From Dyadobacter endophyticus (GTDB lineage Bacteria > Bacteroidota > Bacteroidia > Cytophagales > Spirosomataceae), in the NCBI RefSeq assembly GCF_014641595.1, contig NZ_BMIA01000006.1, positions 62,001 through 126,000 of the forward strand: a DNA stretch of 64,000 nucleotides, written 5' to 3'. Position 1 is the stretch's first letter. Each line of letters begins with the position of its first letter. Below, in pieces: positions 51,592 to 59,991 of the stretch. The notes under the pieces are model-generated. The model had not been told where the DNA came from. It did not search any database and was given only the letters and a program-made list of their open reading frames with translations. The position numbers were made by a program, and so were the translations under genes.

Positions 51592-53052
51592 TTACAGATT
51601 CCCAACAGCCTGGTGAATCTGCTTCACAGTGTCTACATAATTATTCTCACTAGGAAGCCCGAACAGCGCTTTCTCCTTGATAATCTGAGCCACATTCTCC
51701 GGCACCAGCTTCTCCCATCCCGGCTCTCCGCGCTTGATCATTTCGAGCACCGAATCGGTAGTGATGTGCATATGCTCGGTATTGTAGTTCTTAATATCCT
51801 CAATCTTGTCGTTCACGATCAGATACTGGAACAATGGCCTCAAATGATCCGGCACACGGAAGTTTTCGCAGCTGTAAACCGAGCCATCGGGCTGCAATGT
51901 AGGGTAAATATAAAGCTTCACCTTCCGGCTGAACAGCGTCGCAAATGATTCGAGAATGCCTCCTTGCAGGAATTGATAATGTTTTTCTTCAAAAATATCC
52001 TGCAAATTCGGGCTACCGAGCAGCAGGCCGGATTTCAGTTTGGTCAATCGCGATAAATAGGCCACCAAACGATAGTATTCATGGTGGTTGGAAATCATTA
52101 CCATATGCCCGAGCGAGCAGAGAATATCGACGCGGTCGAGAAAATCCTTCTCATCAATATCCCGGTCGCCGGCTTTGAGGTTATGCAGCGTCAGCTCTGA
52201 TATCAACACCACTTTCGATTCGTCCACATCCTCCTCGGCCAGAAACTGCCGTTGACCGTTGCTGATCAGGTCGATATGCACGTTTGTGATCGGGCGCAGG
52301 CGGCCACGCATCATGAGAATGTGCTTTTTGTACAACGCTTCCGATGGCTGCAATACCCCGCCGTCGCTACCGAACAATGCAGCGTCGGTAAATCCATTTT
52401 TCACAAGCCGCAGGCTCATCAGGCGGTTGTCGACTTTGGCGAAATCGGGCCCGCTGAAACGCACCATATCAATTTCTATCCGGTCGACCGTCAGATCGTC
52501 CATGAGCGACATCAGCAGGATCTCCGGCGATTTATGATAGTAATAACAACCATAGATCAGGTTCACACCGATAATGCCCAACGCCTGTTGTTGCAGGAGA
52601 TTCTCGTCGTCGCGCATACGCACGTGGATCACGACGTAGTTTGTCGGGCCCATGGGCGTAAGCTGGAATTGCAGGCCGATCCAACCGTGAGATTCGTTCG
52701 TTTTTTGAAAGTTGAGGGCTACTACTGTATTCGCGAAAGCAAAAAAGGTGCTGTCGACGCCGCGTTTTTCCGAGAGCCGCTTTTCCACGAGGTTATATTC
52801 GCGGTTGAGCATTTTCATCAGCCGTGATTCCACCACATACCTTCCGCCTTCCTCAGTTCCATATATCGCGTCGCTGAACGTCATGTCGTAGGCCGACATT
52901 GTTTTAGCGATGGTTCCGGATGCGCCGCCGGCTTTGAAGAAGTAAGCCGCCGTTTCCTGGCCCGCCCCGATTTCCGCAAACGATCCGTAGATCCGGCGGT
53001 CGAGGTTGATCCTTAATGCTTTTTGTTTTGTACCAAGGTTCTTTTCGTACAT
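51592..53052 (-). CDS. Conserved Bacteroidota protein of unknown function
   Basis: This 486-residue protein has no signal peptide or membrane segment. It begins MYEKNLGTKQKALRINLDRR, then IYGSFAEIGAGQETAAYFFK and GASGTIAKTMSAYDMTFSDA. I remember this start from Bacteroidota proteins with unhelpful automatic names, and I cannot assign a reaction. The middle has regular alpha/beta patterns (VLISELTLHNLKAGDRDIDE, HMVMISNHHEYYRLVAYLSR) that look enzymatic. The C-terminal 60 residues are helical and acidic. It lies upstream of the Nramp-like gene, with 54 bp between them. Confidence 0.7.
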   Translation of the reverse strand: MYEKNLGTKQKALRINLDRRIYGSFAEIGAGQETAAYFFKAGGASGTIAKTMSAYDMTFSDAIYGTEEGGRYVVESRLMKMLNREYNLVEKRLSEKRGVDSTFFAFANTVVALNFQKTNESHGWIGLQFQLTPMGPTNYVVIHVRMRDDENLLQQQALGIIGVNLIYGCYYYHKSPEILLMSLMDDLTVDRIEIDMVRFSGPDFAKVDNRLMSLRLVKNGFTDAALFGSDGGVLQPSEALYKKHILMMRGRLRPITNVHIDLISNGQRQFLAEEDVDESKVVLISELTLHNLKAGDRDIDEKDFLDRVDILCSLGHMVMISNHHEYYRLVAYLSRLTKLKSGLLLGSPNLQDIFEEKHYQFLQGGILESFATLFSRKVKLYIYPTLQPDGSVYSCENFRVPDHLRPLFQYLIVNDKIEDIKNYNTEHMHITTDSVLEMIKRGEPGWEKLVPENVAQIIKEKALFGLPSENNYVDTVKQIHQAVGNL

Positions 53053-53145
53053 AACGGTATATTAGTATAATGAAGAAGCTTACATGTAAATATAAGAAAA
53101 ATACAGTTGTTCATTTAGCCGAATTTCTGATCTTCTGGCAGCAGA

Positions 53146-53559
53146 ATGGAAAAGTTATATAATTTATTTACTTACGGCACTTTGATGCAGGGTTTTAGCA
53201 ACCCCTATGCAACGAAGCTGCGATTGTCTTCAAACTATATAGGAAAAGGGCATTTCAACGGAAAATTGTTCCAGGTCGAGTGGTATCCCGGGGCACTTTA
53301 CGAGCCCGGTGCCCCTACGCTCGTGCACGGGGAAATTTATCAGTTAAACTCCCTTGAAATACTCCAAGAACTGGATGAATATGAAGATGTACTGGAAGAT
53401 GAGACCGCGAGTCTGTATGTGAGGAAGGTGGTACCTGTCAGGAATGCCGAGGAGGTGGCCATAGATTGCTGGGTGTATTTGTATAATAAACCCGTTGCTG
53501 ATTTGCCTGTGATTGAGGATGGCTATTTCAAAACTACGCCCTCAGGCTCTCGCCGATAA
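53146..53559 (+). CDS. Gamma-glutamylcyclotransferase-like (AIG2/GGCT) protein
   Basis: The 137-residue protein has the GGCT fold start LFTYGTLMQGFSNPY, with the YGTLM loop that binds the gamma-glutamyl moiety. The region ILQELDEYEDV contains the Glu expected for the catalytic base. Substrates could be gamma-glutamyl peptides or gamma-glutamylamines. The last 26 bp of the gene overlap the end of coaX on the opposite strand, so the two stops are convergent. Confidence 0.82.
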   Translation: MEKLYNLFTYGTLMQGFSNPYATKLRLSSNYIGKGHFNGKLFQVEWYPGALYEPGAPTLVHGEIYQLNSLEILQELDEYEDVLEDETASLYVRKVVPVRNAEEVAIDCWVYLYNKPVADLPVIEDGYFKTTPSGSRR

Positions 53560-54301
53560 TGCGGAGACCGTCTAATGTTAACTTTCTGTCAATTTCCGTG
53601 AATTCGTCGCGCAGGGTGTCGATAATGGACGACAGGCCGCCTGTCGCGACGGCAATGCATTCTCCCCCTAGTTCTGCACGGATACGGCCTAGCAGGGATT
53701 TCACAAGACCTTCATAGCCCAGCAAAATACCCGCCTGGATGGCTTCAACCGTGTTTTTACCGATCGCCGACTGTGGGAGTTGCAACGGTACTTCCGGCAA
53801 TTGCGCCGTATTTGCGAACAATGCTTTTACCGCGGTTACCAAACCGGGCAATATTGCTACGCCGAGGATTTTACTTTCTTTTGAAACAGTAGTGAAAGTC
53901 AATGCCGTCCCAAAATCGACGACTACGCAATTCTCCTTATAACGCGTTGAAACCGCCACGGCGTTGGCAATCAGGTCCGCGCCGATCTCGTGCGGGTGAT
54001 CGATTTCGATGGATAATGCAGGATAAATCTCCGGTCCGACCACAATTACGCCGTCGCCGAACAGCGAACGGAGCATTCTCGATATCACGGGTGTCAATGC
54101 GGGCACGACGCTGCTCAGCACCACTGTTTCCACATCACCGAACCACAAGCCTGCTTCCAGGAAATGCAGCCGCAGTTTCGATTCGTAATGTGCCTCGTTT
54201 TCCTGTATCAGCGAGCGCATCCGCCAGATGTGCCCCCAGTCTCCTGAATCATAAAGCCCGAAAACAGTGTCGGTATTGCCAAGGTCGACAGCTAACAGCA
54301 T
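53534..54301 (-). CDS. coaX: Type III pantothenate kinase
   Basis: The 255-residue protein is an ASKHA-fold kinase. The N-terminal phosphate loop is DLGNTDTVFGLYD (6-18). PHEIGADLIANAVAVSTRY, CVVVDFGTALTFTTVSKESK and GLSSIIDTLRDEF follow. It phosphorylates pantothenate, the first step of CoA synthesis, and the type III form needs a monovalent cation. The start matches the family N-terminus. It overlaps the convergent cyclotransferase-like gene by 26 bp. Confidence 0.94.
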   Translation of the reverse strand: MLLAVDLGNTDTVFGLYDSGDWGHIWRMRSLIQENEAHYESKLRLHFLEAGLWFGDVETVVLSSVVPALTPVISRMLRSLFGDGVIVVGPEIYPALSIEIDHPHEIGADLIANAVAVSTRYKENCVVVDFGTALTFTTVSKESKILGVAILPGLVTAVKALFANTAQLPEVPLQLPQSAIGKNTVEAIQAGILLGYEGLVKSLLGRIRAELGGECIAVATGGLSSIIDTLRDEFTEIDRKLTLDGLRIIGESLRA

Positions 54302-54442
54302 AACAGAGAATTTACATGTGAAGGCAAATTAAAAGCATTCTTCAAATAAAACTTCATGGCGCCCTGGTTTTGCCTCCGTTTCTTTTTGATTATCCCTAAT
54401 TTTAGCCCCCGAAATAAAAACGAGTGCTTTCTGGTCATTCAT

Positions 54443-57400
54443 ATGTCTTCTTCTACCTCCCGCGGACTTCCGATACTGCTTTTTTTAATACAAATTCTGA
54501 ACCAGGCCGTTCACGCCCAGGCTATTCCTGAGTGGCAGGACCCGCAGGTCATCAGCATCAATACCGAGAAGCCCCGTGCCGATTTTTTCCCTTATCCGAC
54601 AGAAAAAACGGCACTGGCCATGGACAAAAAAAGCCCGTTCGTGCAATCGCTGAATGGTACGTGGAAGTTCAAATGGGCGCAGCATCCCTCGAAAGCGCAG
54701 CTGAATTTTTACGACCCCAACATATCCGATGCGAACTGGGACAACATCCCTGTACCGTCCAATTGGCAGGTCGTAGGCGCACGCGAGGGCCGCAAATATG
54801 ATCGGCCTATTTTCAGCAATATCAAACATCCGTTCAAAGCGACACCTCCACGCATTACCGCCGATACGAATGCGGTGGGCATGTACCGCACTACTTTCAC
54901 GGTTTCGCCGGATGTGAAGGACAAGCAAATGTTCCTGCATTTCGGCGGTGTGCAATCAGCGTGCTATGTATGGCTGAACGGCGTAGCGATCGGTTACCAC
55001 GAGGATGGCATGACGCCATTTGAGTTCGACGTGACAGAAGATGTAAAGCCGGGTGTAAATAACCTTGCGGTGGAAGTGATCAACTGGTCCGATGGCAGCT
55101 ACCTCGAAGACCAGGACTACTGGCGGCTTTCGGGCATTTTCCGGGATGTAAATCTGCTGCTTTTGCCCAAAGTGGTTCTTACCGATTATTCCGTCAGAAC
55201 CATCCTCGATGCCAATCACGAAAACGCCACGCTGAAACTGAATGCGTATGTAAGAAACTACGGCGAGGCGCCCATTCATGCACATCAGGTGCTTTTTACA
55301 TTGTACGATGCTTCCAAATCCGTGGTGGCGACGCCCGTTAGCCAGATGATCGGCACATTGGAAATGGGTAAAGAAGGCGCGGTGCGTGCAGAAATGCCAG
55401 TCCCTAACCCCGCCAAATGGAGCGCGGAAACACCGAACTTGTACACCCTCACCGTCCAGCTCATGAACTCCGACGGTAAAGTCCTCGAAGCGACCAGCCA
55501 GCGCGTGGGTTTCAGGGATGTGAAGATCAAAGGAGGGCAGCTGCTCGTGAATGGAAAAGCCGTGACCATCAAAGGCGTAAACCGACACGAATTCGACCCT
55601 GAAACGGGCCGGGTAATCAGCCGCGAGTCGATGATCCGGGACATAACTTTAATGAAGCAGCACAACATCAACGCCGTGCGGACTTCGCATTACCCCAATA
55701 CCTCCGAATGGTACGACCTGTGTGATCAATATGGTCTTTACGTGATGGACGAGGCGAATATCGAAAGCCATGAGCTTTGGAGTAAGAACATCATCCTGGC
55801 CGATAACCCGCAATGGCGTGCCGCATTTCTTGCCAGGGGTAATGCGATGGTCGAAAGAGACAAAAATCACCCGTCGGTGATCATCTGGTCGCTGGGCAAC
55901 GAGTCCGGAATGGGGCAGAATTTCGCGGATATGGGCGATTTCATCAAGCTCGCCGATCCTACGCGGCCTGTCCATTACGAGGGACGCAAGGATTATAAAC
56001 CGACGACGCTGAGCAGTTTCGACATTATGTCAGTTATGTACCCGTCCACCCAGGATATGGTGGAGTTGGTTAAAAAAGACAAAACCCGCCCGTTGATCGT
56101 TTGCGAGTATGCGCACGGAATGGGCAACAGCATTGGTAACCTTAAAGAATATTGGGACCTCATAGAAAAATACCCCACGATGCAGGGAGGCTTCATCTGG
56201 GACTGGGTGGATCAGGGATTAAAACTGAAACGCCCGGACGGCACCGATTACTGGGATTATTTCAACTACATTGACGGCGCTAATGCCGGCGATGGCCTTG
56301 TGAACCCCGACCGCACGCCCCAGCCTGAGCTGAACGAGGTAAAGAAGATTTATCAATATGTAAAATTTGAAATACCAGACTCCCTTAAAGCTGGCGAAAA
56401 GAACATTACGCTGCATAATGCATACGATTTCCAATCACTCAATGCATTCGAACTGGCTTGGTCGGTGACGGAAAACGGCAAGGCTGTTGGCAAAGGCGGA
56501 AGTATTACCAATTTGCATGCACTGGCCCGCCAGAAACAGCAGATTACCATTCCTTATGAACTCCCCGCTTCGGCAAAACCCAATGCCGAGTATTTCCTGA
56601 ACCTTAGTTTAAGATTAAAAGAAGCGACACGCTGGGCGCCGAAAGGGCATGAGGTGGCATGGCATCAGGTGCCGGTGATCAAACCGGCTGCTCCACGGCC
56701 AAATCTCAGCCTATACAGCGAACGACCGCTCCGCATCGCACAGGTAACAGCCGCCCGCGTGCAGATTTCAGGTCAGGATTTCACCGTGGTTTTTGACAAA
56801 AACGAAGGCCGGATCATTTCATTCAAAAACAAAAAGGAGGAAATGCTCGAAAACGGCCCTTATGCGAATTTCTGGCGCGTACCGACCGATAACGACGAAG
56901 GCGGTGCAGCGAAAAGCTATGCAGCCCAGTGGCGCAACGTTACGCTGGATACCCTGGAACGTGTTTCTTCGGAAATGAAAACCCAACGGTTGACAGCGCA
57001 GATCTACAAGGTGACGCTTAACCAGACATTGAAACAACCAAAAGGCGAGATGGACGTGCAATCGGTGTATATGGTCTATGCATCGGGTGATATTCATGTG
57101 CAAAACACATTTACTCCCCGTGGCGAATGGCCACCGCTCGCCAAGGTAGGAATGCAGCTGAGAATGCCAGCGACATTTACCAAAACGCAATGGTATGGCA
57201 ACGGCCCGCACGAAACTTATGCCGATCGGAAAACGAGCGGAAAGGTGGGCATTTACGCCGGAACAGTGGCTGAGCAGCATTTCCCGTATATCACCCCGCA
57301 GGAAAACGGCAACAAAACAGGCATCCGATGGGCAACAGTTACCAATGCAGAAGGCATCGGGCTGCTCGTGGTGAGCGATACTGCATTCAATTTCAACGTC

Positions 57401-57835
57401 CATGACTATACGGACAAAGACCTGCTCGCCGCCAAACGCCGCGCGGCAGTTTTGAACCGCGGCACTTCGACGGTAGTGAACATTGACCTCGCACAAATGG
57501 GCCTCGGCGGTGACGACAGCTGGTCGCCCCGCGTGCATGGCGCATACCTGCTACCTGCGAAAACGTATTCGTACGCTTACAGGCTTAGACCGATCGAAAA
57601 CACTTCGAATATCGAGCAAATCGCGGCGGTGCGTTTGCCTTACGTCGATCAGAAAGAAACGAATGAGACGGTATCGATAGCCGAAACAGCTGCGGCGACC
57701 GAAGAGGCCGTGGGAGATGAAGAGGAAGAAGAGGCCGTAGCCGCACCGGTTCGTAAAACGACCGTTAAAAAAGCAACTGTGAGGAAAAAGATAGTGCGTA
57801 AAAGAAAGCCTGCCCGCCGGCGTCGCAGAAGGTAA
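54443..57835 (+). CDS. GH2-family beta-galactosidase with basic C-terminal tail
   Basis: From the ATG at 54443 the protein has 1130 residues and a signal peptide (about 6-26). The earlier in-frame start is rejected because promoter-like sequence (TAATTTTA near 54397) lies inside it. The order is a sugar-binding domain, an immunoglobulin-like domain, the TIM barrel with acid/base E487 (SLGNESGMG) and nucleophile E555 (VCEYAHGMGN), then a second Ig-like and a beta-sandwich domain, as in LacZ. The last 45 residues are unusual, with an acidic block (GDEEEEEAV) followed by Lys/Arg-rich repeats ending RKPARRRRRR. Two stacked terminators follow. Confidence 0.93.
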   Translation: MSSSTSRGLPILLFLIQILNQAVHAQAIPEWQDPQVISINTEKPRADFFPYPTEKTALAMDKKSPFVQSLNGTWKFKWAQHPSKAQLNFYDPNISDANWDNIPVPSNWQVVGAREGRKYDRPIFSNIKHPFKATPPRITADTNAVGMYRTTFTVSPDVKDKQMFLHFGGVQSACYVWLNGVAIGYHEDGMTPFEFDVTEDVKPGVNNLAVEVINWSDGSYLEDQDYWRLSGIFRDVNLLLLPKVVLTDYSVRTILDANHENATLKLNAYVRNYGEAPIHAHQVLFTLYDASKSVVATPVSQMIGTLEMGKEGAVRAEMPVPNPAKWSAETPNLYTLTVQLMNSDGKVLEATSQRVGFRDVKIKGGQLLVNGKAVTIKGVNRHEFDPETGRVISRESMIRDITLMKQHNINAVRTSHYPNTSEWYDLCDQYGLYVMDEANIESHELWSKNIILADNPQWRAAFLARGNAMVERDKNHPSVIIWSLGNESGMGQNFADMGDFIKLADPTRPVHYEGRKDYKPTTLSSFDIMSVMYPSTQDMVELVKKDKTRPLIVCEYAHGMGNSIGNLKEYWDLIEKYPTMQGGFIWDWVDQGLKLKRPDGTDYWDYFNYIDGANAGDGLVNPDRTPQPELNEVKKIYQYVKFEIPDSLKAGEKNITLHNAYDFQSLNAFELAWSVTENGKAVGKGGSITNLHALARQKQQITIPYELPASAKPNAEYFLNLSLRLKEATRWAPKGHEVAWHQVPVIKPAAPRPNLSLYSERPLRIAQVTAARVQISGQDFTVVFDKNEGRIISFKNKKEEMLENGPYANFWRVPTDNDEGGAAKSYAAQWRNVTLDTLERVSSEMKTQRLTAQIYKVTLNQTLKQPKGEMDVQSVYMVYASGDIHVQNTFTPRGEWPPLAKVGMQLRMPATFTKTQWYGNGPHETYADRKTSGKVGIYAGTVAEQHFPYITPQENGNKTGIRWATVTNAEGIGLLVVSDTAFNFNVHDYTDKDLLAAKRRAAVLNRGTSTVVNIDLAQMGLGGDDSWSPRVHGAYLLPAKTYSYAYRLRPIENTSNIEQIAAVRLPYVDQKETNETVSIAETAAATEEAVGDEEEEEAVAAPVRKTTVKKATVRKKIVRKRKPARRRRRR

Positions 57836-57841
57836 TAAAAA

Positions 57842-57876
57842 AGACTTGGCAAGTTCAAGAAAGGCTTACCAAGTCT
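57842..57876 (+). terminator. First hairpin after the beta-galactosidase gene
   Basis: AGACTTGGCAAG (57842-57853) and CTTACCAAGTCT (57865-57876) pair over 12 bp with one mismatch, 6 bp past the stop codon. The T run is weak, so it may act together with the next hairpin. Confidence 0.5.
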
Positions 57877-57895
57877 GTAATACCCCACAGTTTTA

Positions 57896-57950
57896 ATAAA
57901 GACCTGCGTTCCGGCAACTTTCAGAACGTTGCCGGAACGCAGGTCTTTAT
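57896..57950. terminator. Strong bidirectional terminator with 23-bp stem
   Basis: A perfect inverted repeat (57896-57918 with 57928-57950, 9-nt loop) lies between the convergent beta-galactosidase and YceI genes. Its core is AAAGACCTGCGTTCCGGCAA and its complement. T-rich sequence occurs on both strands. Its right end touches the stop codon region of the YceI gene. Confidence 0.85.
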
Positions 57951-58513
57951 CATTTTTTATAAGGAGCCAATATATATTGCGCTTTCACCTTGATGATCTG
58001 CGCGATTTTTACAAAAACCACACTCGGCACGTCGATCTTGTGATCGACCAGTGCTACTTCGAAATCGGCATTGATGGTGATCTTGCCGCCGTCGATCTTC
58101 ATTTTCCCCTTGATCGTCCGCTCCTTCGCAACACCATGAACCGTAAACTTCCCGGTCGCCGACACGTCGTAATCTCCGTCTTTAGTATAATCCGGCGCCT
58201 TATCGACCTTGCCTGAAAACGTCGCCGTCGGGTATTTCTCCGATTCGATATAGTTCTCGTTGAAATGCTCCTGCATCAGTTTATTAGGGAAGGAAAATTC
58301 CCGCATATTCATCCTGATCGCGATCTCGTTGTTGGCCGTGTTGAGGATCACCTGCGACTTTTTGTTCTCTGCTTCGATATTCTCCAAAGGTGTCGATGCT
58401 GAGAACTTCGTATTGCCGCCGGAAGTGGCGAACATTTGTGCGAAAGCGGTCCCGGAAAGCAAAGCGGTACTGAACATGGCCAGACAGGCCACGCGAAAAA
58501 AATGCAGTTTCAT
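57950..58513 (-). CDS. YceI-family lipid-binding exported protein
   Basis: The 187-residue protein has a signal peptide (about 1-25, ending AFAQ) and a YceI beta-barrel domain. It shows FSASTPLENIEAENKKSQ, MREFSFPNKLMQEHFNENYI and YDVSATGKFTVHGVAKER, which match the family. YceI proteins form lipocalin-like barrels that bind isoprenoids, such as quinone-like lipids, in the periplasm. It is the last of three tightly spaced genes with the DUF5777 and Rieske proteins, 8 bp after the DUF5777 gene. Confidence 0.85.
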   Translation of the reverse strand: MKLHFFRVACLAMFSTALLSGTAFAQMFATSGGNTKFSASTPLENIEAENKKSQVILNTANNEIAIRMNMREFSFPNKLMQEHFNENYIESEKYPTATFSGKVDKAPDYTKDGDYDVSATGKFTVHGVAKERTIKGKMKIDGGKITINADFEVALVDHKIDVPSVVFVKIAQIIKVKAQYILAPYKK

Positions 58514-58521
58514 AGTATGGA

Positions 58522-59409
58522 TCAGTTTGGCTGCTTCTTGTTCTTCTTGTCAAAGCTGAATGTACGGGAAATGTTGAACCCGTAATGAATATCCCCTTTA
58601 CCCCAGCTTCCGGTCGTCTCGCCGATAAACTGTTTTTCGATCATGCCGAGGGAATTGGTAAAATGCAGTTGGAAAACGTGCCCGCCGGTTTCGATATCCA
58701 CGCCGAACGACATCGAATCGTGGTAAGGGGCTGTCAACGTATTCTTTTCGCGGGCCGTATAGAAGTATTCACCGTTCAGCGACACGCGTTTCGAGAGCTT
58801 GAAACGGCCTCCGATCCCCACCGCGAACAGTACTTTTTCATCGCCCGTTACGTCCGGCATCGTCCGGTACAAATAGGTTGGCGACAGTTGAAGCGACAAT
58901 CGCTCCCCGAATTTCCGCGCTATCAGCACCTGGGCCGTGTAATACAGCTTGTCCTGAAACTCCCGCTCCTTATCCACCGTAGCTACCCCCGTTCCGCCGA
59001 ACAACGTCACCGAAACCGGGATATTCCGCGCACCTGAGGTCTGTTTCAGTAATTTATATTTACCAAAAAAATCATACACTTTTTGTGACGTGCTGCGGCC
59101 GACACCGATCATCAGATCGTCCGTCAATCCATATTCGAAACCCAGTCGCATGGTGGCCTGGTCGAGCCCGAAGAACTGGTAGGCCCCGGAATTCAGCTTA
59201 CCGAAACGGTGTGATATCCGCAGATCCAGGTGCTTCTTTTTCATCGTTTCCACCGACTGACCATTCACAACGCGGGTCGATTTAAAAGTGGCGGTTACCG
59301 GAATTGTCTGCGCGCTGTCCTGTTTCGACAGCTCATTCAGCAAGTCATCCTGTGCATATAAAACTGTTGATAAACACATCAACATCACGAGTAGGCGGAG
59401 TACTTTCAT
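58522..59409 (-). CDS. DUF5777-family outer membrane beta-barrel protein
   Basis: From the ATG at 59409 (a TTG two codons upstream is rejected) the protein has 295 residues with a signal peptide (about 1-17, ending LYAQ). The mature part is a beta-barrel: HLDLRISHRFGKLNSGAYQF, MRLGFEYGLTDDLMIGVGRS, ERLSLQLSPTYLYRTM. I recall this as DUF5777. It is seen in Bacteroidota next to YceI and Rieske-type or cytochrome genes. Its role is unknown. The Rieske gene starts the operon 12 bp upstream. Confidence 0.75.
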   Translation of the reverse strand: MKVLRLLVMLMCLSTVLYAQDDLLNELSKQDSAQTIPVTATFKSTRVVNGQSVETMKKKHLDLRISHRFGKLNSGAYQFFGLDQATMRLGFEYGLTDDLMIGVGRSTSQKVYDFFGKYKLLKQTSGARNIPVSVTLFGGTGVATVDKEREFQDKLYYTAQVLIARKFGERLSLQLSPTYLYRTMPDVTGDEKVLFAVGIGGRFKLSKRVSLNGEYFYTAREKNTLTAPYHDSMSFGVDIETGGHVFQLHFTNSLGMIEKQFIGETTGSWGKGDIHYGFNISRTFSFDKKNKKQPN

Positions 59410-59421
59410 GATCAATTCGGA

Positions 59422-59937
59422 TTAAGCTTTCACTGTTAAAGTGTTCCCATCGGCGGAAACGGTTACTGTATACGTTTTGAGCGGGGTAGCAGCGGGACCA
59501 TTCGTCACGGCTCCGGCAATGCTGAATGTGGAACCGTGGGTTTGACAGAAAATGTCGTTGGATCCCGACCTATATGCAACCGGATTTCCCTCGTGTGTAC
59601 AGATTTTGCTCAAAGCAATGTAGCTACCAGCCGTGGTCTTTGCTACCAGCACATCACCCGTGATAATAAAACCACCGTTGGTTTTCAGCTTTGTATTGTT
59701 TGAATTGGCCATATCAACAGTAAAATTGATCGCAGTGCCGGTTGTCGTGCCCGTGATTCCGCTACCACCCCCGCCGCCCGGATTTGGGTCCGGATCCGGA
59801 TTGGGATCGTCGTCTTTGGAACCGCAGGCCGTCATAGTGGTGCCGAGGCAATAGAATGCCATTAACGTTGAGGTGCTGAGCCCGAGGCTTCTCAGGAATT
59901 CGCCTCTTTTCATGCTTCCTTTTTCAATTGAGTTCAT
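59422..59937 (-). CDS. Exported Rieske [2Fe-2S] lipoprotein
   Basis: The 171-residue protein has a lipobox-like TMTAC (Cys 38) after a Ser-rich hydrophobic stretch, then a Gly/Pro/Asp linker (about 40-62). The Rieske domain has both ligand pairs: C113/H115 (KICTHEGNP) and C131/H134 (FCQTHGSTF). It should carry electrons in the periplasm or at the outer membrane. No cytochrome b partner is nearby, so it is not part of a bc1 complex here. The arrangement with DUF5777 and YceI suggests a small envelope redox module. Confidence 0.88.
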   Translation of the reverse strand: MNSIEKGSMKRGEFLRSLGLSTSTLMAFYCLGTTMTACGSKDDDPNPDPDPNPGGGGGSGITGTTTGTAINFTVDMANSNNTKLKTNGGFIITGDVLVAKTTAGSYIALSKICTHEGNPVAYRSGSNDIFCQTHGSTFSIAGAVTNGPAATPLKTYTVTVSADGNTLTVKA

Positions 59938-59991
59938 AGTAAATAAAAATTAATTGGTAGACTTAATTCAATGCTAATGTGGGCATAGTGC

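Noticed and set aside
54356..54442. Upstream start for the beta-galactosidase
   Set aside because: It would precede the signal peptide and contain promoter-like sequence, so the ATG at 54443 is preferred.
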